NCBI GenBank assembly: GCA_021496925.1
Contig: CP053915.1
Coordinates: 1,364,001-1,428,000 of the forward strand
Origin: Acidovorax sp. YS12
Lineage (GTDB): Bacteria; Pseudomonadota; Gammaproteobacteria; Burkholderiales; Burkholderiaceae_C
DNA length: 64,000 nt
Direction: 5' to 3'
Shown: positions 42,381 through 52,200 of the stretch, piece after piece
How positions within the stretch are numbered: position 1 is the first letter of the stretch
Layout: each line of letters begins with the position of its first letter
The notes under the pieces: generated by a model
Seen by the model: only the letters and a program-made list of their open reading frames with translations
Database searches by the model: none
Told to the model about the DNA's origin: nothing
Position numbers and translations under genes: made by a program

Positions 42381-45300
42381 CTACGGTAGCTTGGGGAACG
42401 GCTGGTCGAAGGGCCCAGCCTTCATTGCGTACCACGAGCCGCCCCAGCCGCGCCGGTTCAGGATGCCCGCCACCGTGGAGGTATCCATCTCCACGCAGGC
42501 CGTCTGCTTGCGGTGCGAATTCGGTCCGCGCGCGCTCTCGCAGGCAGCGGCTTCGGCGTGGCAGTGCACGCCGAAGCGCTGCGAACCGTTCTGCATGCTT
42601 TCCTCCTGGTAGCAGAAAGCCCGGCCGGGCGGCGGAGTGACCTGGGCGGCGGGCGCCGCGGGCGCGTTTGCCGTCTGGCCGGCCGGCGCTGCGGGGAGCG
42701 GCGGGATCCAGACTTCGATCGTGCCCGGAGTGCCGCTGAGCTGCGGCGACAGTGAGCGGACGATCCAGGGACTGGGGCTGTCGGGTGGCGGCAGTTGGTA
42801 GGCGCAGTCCTCCGAGCCCCTGTCGTGGAAGATCACGGTGGGCTGGGACGGCGCCTGCGGTGCATTCCGGCCACGGCGGCGAGCGGTGTCCAGGACATCT
42901 TCCACCGGCGGGACGCTGGCTCCCAGGTCGCGCCAGGGCTCGCGCAGCAGCCGCACGCGGTCGCGCAACTCGGGGCCGAAGATCTGAATGTAGACGGTCT
43001 TGCCCTTGCAAGCGTTGGGGTCCGACGGAGGCTTGCTATCTGCCGGGGGCGCGGCGGGTGCCGGTGCGCCGCTGGCGGCTGGTGCGGGAGCGGGGCTGGC
43101 ACTGGGCGGCGCGTCCGGGTCGGACGGGCCATCGGTGCCGGTGTTTGGCGATGGCGGCGGCGCAGAAACTTTTGCAGAGCGCAAGCCCAGCCATTCGAGG
43201 ATATCCAGGAGGTTGAAGACCTTCAGCTGGGATTCGGCGGCTTCGCCTTCGGGGGGCGCCTCGGGGGGTTCAGGCGGCGGCGTCACGAGGCAGTTCTGCC
43301 GTGCGGGGTCGGTCTCGCTGAAGTCGCGCAGCCAGTAGCGCGGCCCGCAGTTGACCTGGGTCTGCTCGTGCAGGCAGGCGACCGAGCGGTCTTCGTCGAG
43401 CAGCACGTCGCACGAGGGGTGGCGCGGGGTGGCTTCGCGGCAACTGCGCTTGGTGCTGGTGAGGATCAGTTTCATCAATACCGAGCGGCGGAAGGCTTCG
43501 GTGTTGTCCAGCGTGCATGCCGCGTCGCCGATGCGCAGCAGCGCGGTCGCCATCTCGCCGAGCCGGGTGGAAGTCTTCTCGGTGTCCGCTGGCGCGGCCG
43601 TGGCGGCCGTGGCGGCCGTGGCGGCCGTGGCGGCCGCTGCGCCCGTTGCGGAAGCTGCGGGCTGTGCGGCCTGCGCCTGCGCTGGCACTGGCGCCGGCGC
43701 TGCTACGTCGGCCGCCAGCGCCTGGGTGGTCAGCAGCGCGTCGGGCATCAGCTTGCCGTAGAGGTCTGTCAGTTCCTTGAGCGCGGCCGGGTCCATCTTG
43801 CGGGCCTCTTCCCGCGCTTTCATCTGCTGGTCGACCGCCTGCCACGCGGTCGCGCCCAGCGTGGCGAGGGCGCCCAGGCTCACCGAGGCGGTGACGGCGC
43901 CGGTGGCGGCGATGCGCGAGGGCAGCCGCTTGGGCGCCGCCGCGACATGCGCCTCGCCGCTTTCGTCGCGCACGACCACGCTGCCGTCGTCGAATTCGAA
44001 GTGGTCGGCGGCGAAGCGCGGCAAGTCGTCCAGCATCTGGCGCTGCAGGTGCAGGCCCATCGTGTAGCCCAGGTGGAAGTAGCTCTCCCACTGGGCTTCA
44101 CTGAAGAACTGGTCGGTGGTGGGCTCCTGCGGGAACAGCGGATGGTCCGCCTTGAAGTTCACCAGGTCCACGGGCACACCGGCGCACATGTTGGGTTTCA
44201 CGACGACCATGTACCCCGCCTTGCCGCTGCGGTAGCCGATGCGCGCCAACGCCAGGCAGGCCTGGCTGTCGGCCGAGACGAGGTCGTTCAGGGAGCCGAA
44301 GATCGTTGGGGCGGCGTGTCCGGCGGCCGGTGGCGGTGCGCCGCCCGAGGGCGGCCGCGCGGCCTGGGCTTCGTGCTGCGGGAGGGTTGCTCCAGCCTGT
44401 CCGGCGGCTGCGCCGGCGGTGGCGGCTTCACGCTGCATCCGCGGCTTCAGGAAGGTAATTTCGGCCTGCAGGTCGATGCGGGCCTTGCGCACCAGGTTCT
44501 CCAGGTCGCCAAAGGCATAGCGCGGGTCGGCGCCGCAGTCGGCCACCACCACCAGCGCGCATTCCTCGCGCAGCAGCGCATAGGCCGCGGTGTTCTCGAA
44601 ATGGCCACCGTCGCTGAGGTACCAGTCGGCGTACTCGGTGCCGTCGAAGCAGCCCCGCAGTTCGGCCTGCAGCTGCGCGTACTTGCCGACACGGCGCGGT
44701 ACAGCGGCGTCCGCGTCGCGCGGCAGCGACTGCGTGTTCCACCAGTAGCCCAGGCGTATACCCGACATGGTGAGCAGCGAGGCAATGCCCGACTTGGTGC
44801 TGCTGCCCAGGCCCGGTGCCACGGCCGCGCCCGAGATTGCCATCCACGAGCCGAGCGTCAGGCTGTCCGGCCCCTGCACCGCGCGCCAACCACCGTCGCC
44901 CACGCGCACCCTGCCCTGCGGCCCGACGGTGATCGACAGGCCCTTGCGGTCCTGGTTGAACAGGCCGCCACGCCGGTCGCGGGTCTGGTTGACGCAGGCG
45001 TTGATCAGGTGCACTGGGCCGCCGCCGGCATGCGGCGCATACGCTTCCATCGCCACGTCGTCGTCCGCATGTACATCCTGCACCGCCACGCCGTCGGCGC
45101 TGGCGATTTCATGGCGCTGGCAGGCCGCGGTGGCGGCCTGCGGATGCCCGCCGAACCGCGCCACGTTGCCCGCCCCCAGGTAGGCGCGCACCAGGCGCGC
45201 CCGGTAGAAGGTGTAGAGCGAGGAGCGGTTGAGGAAGTCGCGGTTTCTGAAGGAGACGGCGATCATCAGCGCCACCGGCAGTGCGATCACGGCCAGCCAA

Positions 45301-46607
45301 CTCCAGCCGAGCGAGAACTGCAGAACGCGCCGCGTGCCGTCGAACAGCGCCAGCGTGGTGCTGCGGTGCACGATGCTGACCCAGAACACCAGGAGCAGCA
45401 GCAGCACGGCCAGGCCGGCCAGGTTGATCAGGCCATTGAGGTTGATCCGCGTGCCAGGCGTCAGGCTGCGCGGCAGGTCGGCGATCTTGGGCAGCACCGC
45501 GCGAAGCGCCACCACGGTGAGCACGACTGCGGTGCCGACCGCGCCCTGGTGCTGGGCACTGGAGTTGGCCAGCAGCCAGGCCATCACGTCTACCAGGCCC
45601 AGCACGAGGATCACCAGCCCGCCCTTGAGGGCATGCGCCAGCCCGGAGGTGAGCCGGTTGCGCGATAGATCGGGCGATTCAGGGTACATGCACGCCAGGA
45701 CCTGCGCGATGACCGATCCGATGACCCAGGCCAACAGCACGCCGCCAGCGGCCAGCACCAGCCAGCCCGGAAGCTGCAGCCCGTCGGTGCTTGCCCCGGC
45801 CGCTTGCTGCGCCAACCAGTAGGTCCTCAGTTTCCAGCATCCCAACAGGCACAGCGCGGCCGCGATCCAGCGCTGGAGCGACAGGCGCTCGCCGGCCTTG
45901 GACGGCAGGGCCCAGTAGGCCGCTGCCAGAGAGGCCGCGAACAGGGTCACCGGCAGCAGCAGGATCCAGAGGCTGGGCCATCGGGACACGGAGTCCAGCG
46001 TCTTCAGCGTCACCCAGCCGGGTTGCCAGCAAGCGTTGCGGCTGTACAGGCAGTCGGCCCACTGCCACAGGAACAGGTCAAATCCCACCAGCACCGTGCC
46101 CAGCAACAGGCATAGCAGCGCCAGTTCGATATGCACGCCCACGAGGTTGCGGCCGAAGTTGGCGGCGGCGAACAGCAGGTCCTTGCCGCCGCGGGGGATG
46201 AGGTAGCGGCCGTTGGCGCGCAGCCAGAACGCGAACCAGCGGGTGTCCGCGTCGGCCAGCGCGGCTTCGACCTCCTGCGCCGGTTGCCCGGTCCGGCCGG
46301 CGTCGTGGAACAGGCGGCCGACCGTGGCGCCGATGTAGCCGCCGCCCGAGACGGTCGAGAGCATGTCGAAGCGGTGGAATACCTGGTTCTTCGCCAGCGC
46401 CTTGAGCAGCCCGAAGCAGAACGTGGCGCTGCGGATGCCACCGCCCGACAGCGCCAGGCCCCAGGTGCCGGCGTCGGCTGCCGTGCGCTGGTCGCCGGCC
46501 AGCTGTTCCCGCCGGCGAGTCACCAGGGCCTTCAGGCCGGCATCCGGCGCCGCGTCGTGCAGGGGCTCGGCGGGACCGGGCTGGGGTTGCGATGGAACGT
46601 CGAACAT
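42381..46607 (-). CDS. patatin-like phospholipase with a multi-helix membrane insertion, 1408 aa
   Basis: A GGAGG site precedes ATG 46607. The N-terminus is a patatin domain: oxyanion loop [10 protein letters not shown] (residues 54-63), then the nucleophile Ser87 in [12 protein letters not shown] (the leading Gly of G-x-S-x-G is Thr here). The Asp partner ([12 protein letters not shown]) comes only at about residue 667, after roughly 300 residues carrying seven to nine hydrophobic helices (about 140-470, for example [19 protein letters not shown]). The C-terminal third is a Pro/Ala-rich, Cys-rich region ([17 protein letters not shown]), probably outside the membrane. A lipid acyl hydrolase fixed in the inner membrane is the likely role. 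No cognate regulator is visible. Confidence 0.85.
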   Translation of the reverse strand: MFDVPSQPQPGPAEPLHDAAPDAGLKALVTRRREQLAGDQRTAADAGTWGLALSGGGIRSATFCFGLLKALAKNQVFHRFDMLSTVSGGGYIGATVGRLFHDAGRTGQPAQEVEAALADADTRWFAFWLRANGRYLIPRGGKDLLFAAANFGRNLVGVHIELALLCLLLGTVLVGFDLFLWQWADCLYSRNACWQPGWVTLKTLDSVSRWPSLWILLLPVTLFAASLAAAYWALPSKAGERLSLQRWIAAALCLLGCWKLRTYWLAQQAAGASTDGLQLPGWLVLAAGGVLLAWVIGSVIAQVLACMYPESPDLSRNRLTSGLAHALKGGLVILVLGLVDVMAWLLANSSAQHQGAVGTAVVLTVVALRAVLPKIADLPRSLTPGTRINLNGLINLAGLAVLLLLLVFWVSIVHRSTTLALFDGTRRVLQFSLGWSWLAVIALPVALMIAVSFRNRDFLNRSSLYTFYRARLVRAYLGAGNVARFGGHPQAATAACQRHEIASADGVAVQDVHADDDVAMEAYAPHAGGGPVHLINACVNQTRDRRGGLFNQDRKGLSITVGPQGRVRVGDGGWRAVQGPDSLTLGSWMAISGAAVAPGLGSSTKSGIASLLTMSGIRLGYWWNTQSLPRDADAAVPRRVGKYAQLQAELRGCFDGTEYADWYLSDGGHFENTAAYALLREECALVVVADCGADPRYAFGDLENLVRKARIDLQAEITFLKPRMQREAATAGAAAGQAGATLPQHEAQAARPPSGGAPPPAAGHAAPTIFGSLNDLVSADSQACLALARIGYRSGKAGYMVVVKPNMCAGVPVDLVNFKADHPLFPQEPTTDQFFSEAQWESYFHLGYTMGLHLQRQMLDDLPRFAADHFEFDDGSVVVRDESGEAHVAAAPKRLPSRIAATGAVTASVSLGALATLGATAWQAVDQQMKAREEARKMDPAALKELTDLYGKLMPDALLTTQALAADVAAPAPVPAQAQAAQPAASATGAAAATAATAATAATAAPADTEKTSTRLGEMATALLRIGDAACTLDNTEAFRRSVLMKLILTSTKRSCREATPRHPSCDVLLDEDRSVACLHEQTQVNCGPRYWLRDFSETDPARQNCLVTPPPEPPEAPPEGEAAESQLKVFNLLDILEWLGLRSAKVSAPPPSPNTGTDGPSDPDAPPSASPAPAPAASGAPAPAAPPADSKPPSDPNACKGKTVYIQIFGPELRDRVRLLREPWRDLGASVPPVEDVLDTARRRGRNAPQAPSQPTVIFHDRGSEDCAYQLPPPDSPSPWIVRSLSPQLSGTPGTIEVWIPPLPAAPAGQTANAPAAPAAQVTPPPGRAFCYQEESMQNGSQRFGVHCHAEAAACESARGPNSHRKQTACVEMDTSTVAGILNRRGWGGSWYAMKAGPFDQPFPKLP
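43594..43638 (-). repeat. 9-bp tandem repeat in the patatin gene
   Basis: GCGGCCGTG units repeated five times encode Ala-Thr-Ala triplets (AATAATAATA). Units of nine keep the frame. Confidence 0.85.
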
Positions 46608-46624
46608 GGCAGGCCTCCACAAGA

Positions 46625-46981
46625 TCAGCTCAGTCGTGCACCGGGATTCTCGAGAGTGTTGAATGCCACCTCGCCGTCGAATTCGCCTTGCAGGCCTTGG
46701 ACGCCTGTTTCATGTGCCCGGCCTCGGCGGCATCGCCAGAGATCGCGGTCCGACTGTTTTCTCTGCGGCTCGCGAGGAGCCACAGCGCCGGGCGCATGCC
46801 CTGCCCGGGCGGGGCAAGGTCTCCCGACGGGTCCGTGGAAGATGATCCCAGCCGCCAGGCCCGTGGCCTTGGCCTCGCAGGGCGCGGAAAGCCGGTCGGC
46901 AGGGGCGGCGAACCTGCGCGCCGGAAGCAGCATGGCAAATGCGCGCACCATTCGCGCGACAGGACGGATACAGCGTGGCAT
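46625..46981 (-). CDS. possible small exported protein upstream of the patatin gene, 118 aa
   Basis: A GGAGGG site 5 bases before ATG 46981 and a basic, hydrophobic start (RMVRAFAMLLPARRFAAPA) argue for translation. The remainder has low complexity and no recognisable domain, and its stop lies 17 bases before the patatin start. It might be a leader or a partly decayed gene. Bases 46982-47129 hold no other gene and should include its promoter. The 463-bp gap 41918-42380 holds no supported gene either. Confidence 0.35.
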   Translation of the reverse strand: MPRCIRPVARMVRAFAMLLPARRFAAPADRLSAPCEAKATGLAAGIIFHGPVGRPCPARAGHAPGAVAPREPQRKQSDRDLWRCRRGRAHETGVQGLQGEFDGEVAFNTLENPGARLS

Positions 46982-47129
46982 CACTCCCTCCACCCTCGTT
47001 GGAATGATCCATTATGTGGAACATCCCACTACGTGTCATTCTTTGCATGGAGCAAGGTATGTCCTCCGCCGAGCCCGGTGCAGGGCCACGAAGCCGTTGC
47101 GCCCACCAAGCCGGACCCGGCATGACGCC

Positions 47130-47734
47130 ATGAACAACGAGAAACCTGAAGCATCCGCCATAGACGTCAGCAGCCTCCGGCCCGGCGGGCTGGACTTCAT
47201 GCCGAACATCCACAAGCGCTACACGCTGTACTACGACGAGACGAATAACATCCGCCGCCTACCTGTTCCGAAACTTCGCGACCATGGCGCTGTGCGACCT
47301 GCTGCAGGATGCCGCGTGCGACACCACGCTCGACCTCCTGGTCGACAATGAGCCGGACGTGCTGCTGAACAGCTTCGACGCCATGTTCCTCCATCAGTTG
47401 GCCACCTTCACGAACGCGGTGCATGTGTTCGACGAAGAACCCCAGATCCGCGCATGCCTGGGGCGGCGGCGGATCCATTGCGACGGTGAAGCCATTACGT
47501 ACCGCTTTGCCAATTCGCAGGACGAGCCAGCCATCCAGGTTTCGGACGTTCTGTGCGGCATCCTGGGCAAGCATTTCAGTTACATGGAAAAGCTCGGCAT
47601 CGAGGAATTGGAAGCCTGGCGTGCGAACCTCTCAGACCAGCAGCGCCGCAACGCCAGCCCTGCTGGCCCAGCTGATCGACAAGGCCGACGGGGAATGCCA
47701 AGCGTTGATCTTCAACCAGGCGCCCAACGAATGA
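47130..47734 (+). pseudogene. decayed DUF3800-like gene
   Basis: The start (MNNEKPEASAIDVSSL) leads to RYTLYYDETNNIRRL, the opening strand of DUF3800 proteins. At about 47262 the frame shifts into AYLFRNFATMALCDLLQD, and the middle of the domain is missing, so a deletion joins the ends. A later part (LLVDNEPDVLLNSFDAM, PAIQVSDVLCGILGKHF) is well preserved. At about 47640 a further frameshift moves to LLAQLIDKADGECQALIF and the stop at 47734. DUF3800 proteins are common in mobile and defence islands; function unknown. Two lesions make this copy nonfunctional. Confidence 0.75.
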
Positions 47735-47847
47735 AAGGGACTTCCCCGTCCCAAGCGCAGCGCGCATTTGCGCAGAACGGCAACCAAGTGCCACGATGGG
47801 AAGTGCAATCTCTCATCAACACGCTTGTTTTATGGAAGGGGAAGTCC

Positions 47848-48876
47848 ATGACCATCGTAACCGTAGGAATCGACCTGGCAAAGAACGTCTTCGCCGTTCA
47901 CGGTGTGGATGCAGCAGGTAAGCCCGCGCTGGTGCGCCCCAGCGTGGCCCGAGACAAACTGCTGGAACTCATCGCCGCCTTGCCCCCGTGCCTCATCGGC
48001 ATGGAAGCGTGCTCCGGCGCACACCACTGGGCCAGGGAATTCGACAAGCTCGGCCACACCGTGCGCCTGATGGCCCCCAAGTTCGTCGCCCCCTACCGCC
48101 TCTCGGGCAAACGAGGCAAGAACGATGCCGCCGACGCTGCGGCGATCTGCGAAGCTGTCACCCGGCCCCAAATGCGCTTCGTGCCCCTCAAGACCATTGA
48201 ACAACAAGGCCAGTTGATGGTGCACCGCGCCCGCCAGGGCTTCGTGGAGCAGCGCACCGCCACCCTCAACCGCATCCGGGGCCTGCTGTCGGAACTGGGC
48301 ATCGTGCTGCCCCTGAAGGCCGCCACCGTGCGGCGCGAAGCATTGGCCCACCTCGAAGACCTGCCCGGCTGGGCCAACACCGTCATCGGCGACCTGCTCA
48401 GTGAAGTCACCGGGCTGGATGAACGCATCGCCGAATACGACCGCCACATTGCCTTCATGGCCCGCCACAACACGCAGGCACGGCAGTTGATGCAACTGAG
48501 CGGCATAGGCCAGACCACCGCCATGGCCCTCATCAGCACCGTGGGCAACGGCCACGACTTCGCCTGCGGGCGCAGCTTCAGCGCCTGGCTGGGCCTGGTG
48601 CCCGGGCAATACAGCTCGGGCGGCAAACAGCGCCTGGGGCGCATCACCAAGGCAGGAGACGCCTACCTGCGCAGCCTGCTCGTGATGGGAGCGCGGGCCG
48701 TGCTGGCTGCCGCCATGAACCCCCGAGCGCCCAAGCAAGACAGCCTCAGCCGCTGGGCACGCAGCCTGGCCGAGCGCCGGGGCTACTGGCGCGCGGTGGT
48801 GGCGATAGCGGCCAAGAACGCACGCATGTGCTGGGCCGTGCTGCAAAGGGGGGAGAACTTCAAGATGCCCGCCTGA
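47848..48876 (+). CDS. IS110 family (IS1111-type) transposase, 342 aa
   Basis: Start ATG 47848 has an AAGGGGAAG site upstream. The N-terminal DEDD-type RuvC-like domain begins TVGIDLAKNVFAVHGVDAAGK (Asp9), and the C-terminal transposase_20 domain has LMQLSGIGQTTAMALIS and SFSAWLGLVPGQYSSGGKQRLGRIT with the catalytic Ser region. Length is normal and the frame is intact, so it may be active. IS ends could not be fixed: the left lies between 47735 and 47840, and the right before about 49110. No target duplication is expected for this family. Confidence 0.9.
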   Translation: MTIVTVGIDLAKNVFAVHGVDAAGKPALVRPSVARDKLLELIAALPPCLIGMEACSGAHHWAREFDKLGHTVRLMAPKFVAPYRLSGKRGKNDAADAAAICEAVTRPQMRFVPLKTIEQQGQLMVHRARQGFVEQRTATLNRIRGLLSELGIVLPLKAATVRREALAHLEDLPGWANTVIGDLLSEVTGLDERIAEYDRHIAFMARHNTQARQLMQLSGIGQTTAMALISTVGNGHDFACGRSFSAWLGLVPGQYSSGGKQRLGRITKAGDAYLRSLLVMGARAVLAAAMNPRAPKQDSLSRWARSLAERRGYWRAVVAIAAKNARMCWAVLQRGENFKMPA

Positions 48877-49119
48877 GCCGATCAGGCCAGGCAAGACAAA
48901 CAACGCAAGCAAGACAAGCCCAACAGATCAGGAATCCGCCGCGTGAAGGCAGTCGTTGATGTGCAAAAGGTTGGACCTGCGCCGGGGAATGCTCGGTTAA
49001 CTGGAGGGGAGCCATGGGAGAGATCCCAAGACCCGACTAACGAATGGAGCCCCCGGCGCGCGTCTTTCATCAGGGTTTGCTGCCGACACAGAAGGTAGCG
49101 CTAATGACCGTTTGTAGTC

Positions 49120-49340
49120 ACGCCGTCCGCACCGTTTGCCAAGAAGCATCGACGCGCTGCACGCACAAGGCTGGGAACTGAGCTGAAACCGTTGAAGACC
49201 ATGCCTGGGTCTATCGCTGCGCGATAAACCCAGGGAGAGGTATTGCTTGCGAATGTGGGGAAGCCCTTGTAGACAGCAAAGCCAAGAGCCTGTGGTTCCT
49301 GCATGGGATCGAGTACCCCGAGGACTACCGGGACTGTTGA
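49120..49340 (+). pseudogene. 3' fragment of an unidentified gene, next to the IS
   Basis: Two overlapping frames read as protein-like sequence: LPRSIDALHAQGWELS, then after a one-base shift at about 49185 AETVEDHAWVYRCAINPG and SLWFLHGIEYPEDYRDC to a stop at 49340. The joined product is not a family I recognise. It is probably the tail of a gene cut by the IS or by an earlier deletion. The rest of 48877-49564 shows only IS downstream sequence and non-coding DNA. Confidence 0.4.
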
Positions 49341-49564
49341 GCAACGCGCCGGGCCCACTGCGAGGCAAGGACTGGCTGCCGCCCGGTCCCTTTGCTGCAG
49401 CCACTGAAGCGGCCAGCGACCCAGCCGGGATTCACCTCAGCATTCCTCTGGCAAATTATCTGTTGCCTTGTTCCGCCGCAACGCTACAGTGCGCGAAGAC
49501 GCGCGCTCCTCCAGTGTTGCTCTTCCCCTAGCCTTGCGCGTTCCAACAACCTTCGGAGGCTTGC

Positions 49565-50422
49565 ATGAAAGTCGTCAGTTTCTCCCTGGAAAATGGCAAC
49601 CAGTACTTCGGCAGGATCGACGGACAGCGGTTCTTCATCGGCAGCCGGGTTTCCTACCTGGGCGGCAAGGGCATCCAGAATCTGAAGGGAGCCCCTGCAC
49701 AGCGGTACGACCGGGAGGCGTTTCGGCCTGCCTATGGCTTCTGGGCGGATTTCATCCACCCGACGGCCTGGGCCGAGGGCGCGCTGTTCCACACCCTCAA
49801 CACCTACGACAGGGCGCGCTTCACGTTCTCGTTCCTGCAGTTCGCGGCGCATGTCCCCAACGGCGACTTCGTCCGGTATCTGCGCGCACTGCTCGCGCTG
49901 CCCCTGGCCCAGGAATACTTTCCCGACCTCGCGCTGCACGGCGGCAGAGTCTGCAAGGTCACGGACAACGGCTTGGTGGCGCTCGAGTCCGATGCCTCCA
50001 CCAGCGGGCTGATGGATTACCTGAACCCTTCGCTGGAGCAGGTGGAGGATACCGAGATCATCCAGGCGGCCAAGTTCATCCACTGGGCGCAGAACGATCC
50101 GCAGCACCGGGACGTGCAGCTCGACGTGGGCATCAGCCTCTTCAAGAGCCAGATGCTGGGCTATGCCAAGCAGTACAAACTCGACGGAGCAGACGACACG
50201 ATCTGCCTGGTGGTGGCCGATATCCGCCACCAGGGCCGCGCCAAGAGCCCGGTCATCGTTTCGGCGCTGCAGCAGCCGAAGCCTCTCGACGCCCTGCTGA
50301 AGATCGGCGAGCTGGAATACCGGGAGCGGATCAGGACGCTGAAGGCGGAGATCAGCCGCCTCACGGCAGAGGGAACGCTGGGCGCGCGGCGGTACAGCGT
50401 GGAGCAGGCCGATTTCGTGTGA
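49565..50422 (+). CDS. uncharacterised protein of a conserved-looking trio, 285 aa
   Basis: A GGAGGCTTGC site precedes ATG 49565. The product has no signal peptide. Its middle, GFWADFIHPTAWAEGALFHTLNTYDR and FTFSFLQFAAHVPNGDFVRYL, is rich in aromatic residues and looks like a lysozyme-like or sugar-binding fold. The C-terminal 30 residues form a coiled coil (YRERIRTLKAEISRLTAE). I cannot name a family. The two following genes (lipoprotein and 109-aa protein) are on the same strand and close by. A cell-wall-related or effector role is only a guess. Confidence 0.7.
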   Translation: MKVVSFSLENGNQYFGRIDGQRFFIGSRVSYLGGKGIQNLKGAPAQRYDREAFRPAYGFWADFIHPTAWAEGALFHTLNTYDRARFTFSFLQFAAHVPNGDFVRYLRALLALPLAQEYFPDLALHGGRVCKVTDNGLVALESDASTSGLMDYLNPSLEQVEDTEIIQAAKFIHWAQNDPQHRDVQLDVGISLFKSQMLGYAKQYKLDGADDTICLVVADIRHQGRAKSPVIVSALQQPKPLDALLKIGELEYRERIRTLKAEISRLTAEGTLGARRYSVEQADFV

Positions 50423-50488
50423 ACTGCTCCCGGATCCACTTGCCATTTATTTTTGCTCACCGCTGGATGCCAGAACAGGAGGGATGGA

Positions 50489-50947
50489 ATGCCAGGAAAA
50501 AAGCGCCTTGGAAGGCCCCGTTCGTTGTTGAGCGCCAGCATCCTCGCGCTGGCGTTCGCCCTGCCCGGCTGCACGATCAAACTGATCAGCAGCTACGACG
50601 AAACCACCGACAGGACCGTGACGGCGCTCCAGAAGAAGACCGAGGCGCACTTCATCGCCCTGGAGAATTCCGAGGGCCTGCCGGAGTGCAGATACGAGAA
50701 GCACAAGCCGTTCTACGACGAAGCGAAGGTGGAGGCAAGCGCCATCTCGGTGCGCGCTGCCGCGATCCCGAAGAACGACCCCACCACCCAGGAAACCGCC
50801 CTGCTCTCGAACAGCCTCGACAGCCTGGAGAAGCTCCACAGGATCGCGTGCCTGACCAATGATCAGATCAAGCCGCTGCGCATCCAGTTCAACTCGATCT
50901 TTACCGCGATCCTCAAGCTCGAACTCGCAAAGCGCCGCGGCGAATAG
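50489..50947 (+). CDS. small lipoprotein, 152 aa
   Basis: Start ATG 50489 follows an AGGAGGG site. A signal peptide (about 1-27) ends in a lipobox (FALPGCTI). The mature part is helical (ETTDRTVTALQKKTEAHF, TALLSNSLDSLEKLHRIACL) and would be a periplasmic or outer-membrane accessory. No known family. It is 66 bases downstream of the 285-aa gene and 43 bases before the next, so the three are probably one operon. Confidence 0.75.
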   Translation: MPGKKRLGRPRSLLSASILALAFALPGCTIKLISSYDETTDRTVTALQKKTEAHFIALENSEGLPECRYEKHKPFYDEAKVEASAISVRAAAIPKNDPTTQETALLSNSLDSLEKLHRIACLTNDQIKPLRIQFNSIFTAILKLELAKRRGE

Positions 50948-50990
50948 TACGACGCCCCTGCCCACCGCCCACCGCCCACTGGAGAGTGAA

Positions 50991-51320
50991 ATGGCTCTAA
51001 GCGCATCCCAGCTCGGAAAAGACATCTTGGCCGCCTTCAAGGGCGTCTTCAAGAAGCAATGGCCCGACATCAAGGAGTACGGCGAAGCGGAGGCCAAGAA
51101 AATGGCCCAGGCCCTCCTCATGATCGAAGCCCTCACGGCTTCGGGCAAGATCAACGGGGAGCAGGCGGCGCTCCATCTGGATATCCAGAAGAACGCGAGC
51201 CGCGCCGTTCTTTTGACCATCGAAGGGCTGGGCATTCTCGCGGCCGAAGCGGCGATCAATGCGGCGCTCGACGCGGTCAAGGAATCGGTGAATACCGCCC
51301 TGGGATTCACACTGCTTTAG
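50991..51320 (+). CDS. small helical protein, 109 aa
   Basis: A GGAGAG site lies 5 bases before ATG 50991. The product (MALSASQLGKDILAAFKGVF) is amphipathic at the start, then a hydrophobic C-terminal stretch (AVLLTIEGLGILAAEAAINAAL, about residues 68-90) that could be a membrane segment. It reminds me of small holin-like or phage-derived proteins, but there is no specific match. Third member of the trio. Confidence 0.7.
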   Translation: MALSASQLGKDILAAFKGVFKKQWPDIKEYGEAEAKKMAQALLMIEALTASGKINGEQAALHLDIQKNASRAVLLTIEGLGILAAEAAINAALDAVKESVNTALGFTLL

Positions 51321-51532
51321 ATCCAACGCGCCTGCCGGCAGAGGCGAGCAACGCAGCCTGGCGGCTCCGGCGAGAATGGGTGACCAGCTCCTTCCGGCGA
51401 CCTCCCGGTATCGCGTCGCCTGGGCGCCTACCGAATGCGCTCCTGCGAAGCTTTGGGCAAACCCGTCTCGGGCCCCGCCTGCGCCGCCGTGGACGCAAGC
51501 GATCAGCGATCAACGGTTCACGAGGACTTTCC

Positions 51533-52183
51533 ATGACCGAATCAACACGGGTTTTCCGCCGCTATACCGACCTGGCTTCGCTGCTGGACTTACTGCGCCG
51601 CAAGGCCATCACGCTGCTGCCGCCCGATACCTGGGACGACCGGAACGACCGGCTCATGATGCAGACCTATGCGGACTGCCGGAAGCTCGGGACGTTGCGG
51701 GCCCTGTGCCTGACGAGCCGCGGCGAGACCTACCACCACTGGAAGGTCTTCACCGACAGGAGCAACGGCGTCTGCATCCAGTTCCTGCGACAGGAATTCA
51801 CCGAGGCCATGCGGGCCGCAGGAGTCAGGGTCAGAAAGGTCAAGTACCTGAAGCTGGACGAGCTCGACGGCGAGAGGCCACCCATCGCGCGGCTACCCTT
51901 CCTGAAGCGTTTCGGCTATGGCGATGAAGGCGAGTACCGGGCCGTCTATGAGAACGAGGCCGTCGAGGAGGGACCGAAGCGCGTCAAGGTCGACCTCGCC
52001 ATCATCGAGCGGATCAGCCTGAACCCCTGGATGCCGAAGCCGGTCTTCGAGTCGGTGCGCGCCGCTATTCTGGACGCGTGCGGCGAGTTCGCGTGCCCGG
52101 TCATCAGCCACTCGTCGCTCATCGAGAGCCAAGGCTGGCGCGAGTTTGCCCGGCGCTACAAGGCAAAGTCCCATCGTGCCTGA
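51533..52183 (+). CDS. DUF2971-type protein, 216 aa
   Basis: Start ATG 51533. The motifs ITLLPPDTWDDRNDRLMMQT, LCLTSRGETYHHWKVFTDRSNGVCIQF and the later HSSLIESQGW fit DUF2971, common in islands and phage-defence neighbourhoods and predicted by some to share the ADP-ribosyltransferase fold. It is directly followed (17 bases) by a HEPN-CBS gene, so the pair may form a two-component module. The 212 bases before it hold no gene. Confidence 0.7.
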   Translation: MTESTRVFRRYTDLASLLDLLRRKAITLLPPDTWDDRNDRLMMQTYADCRKLGTLRALCLTSRGETYHHWKVFTDRSNGVCIQFLRQEFTEAMRAAGVRVRKVKYLKLDELDGERPPIARLPFLKRFGYGDEGEYRAVYENEAVEEGPKRVKVDLAIIERISLNPWMPKPVFESVRAAILDACGEFACPVISHSSLIESQGWREFARRYKAKSHRA

Positions 52184-52200
52184 CGGACCTCACCGAACGC

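Noticed and set aside
42795..45668. A 957-codon plus-strand frame
   Set aside because: Antisense to the patatin gene with its clear motifs and start site; no recognisable domain.
47740..49030. Exact ends of the IS110/IS1111 element
   Set aside because: Only weak matching heptamers (ATCTCTC and its complement) were seen on the two sides; not enough to fix the ends.
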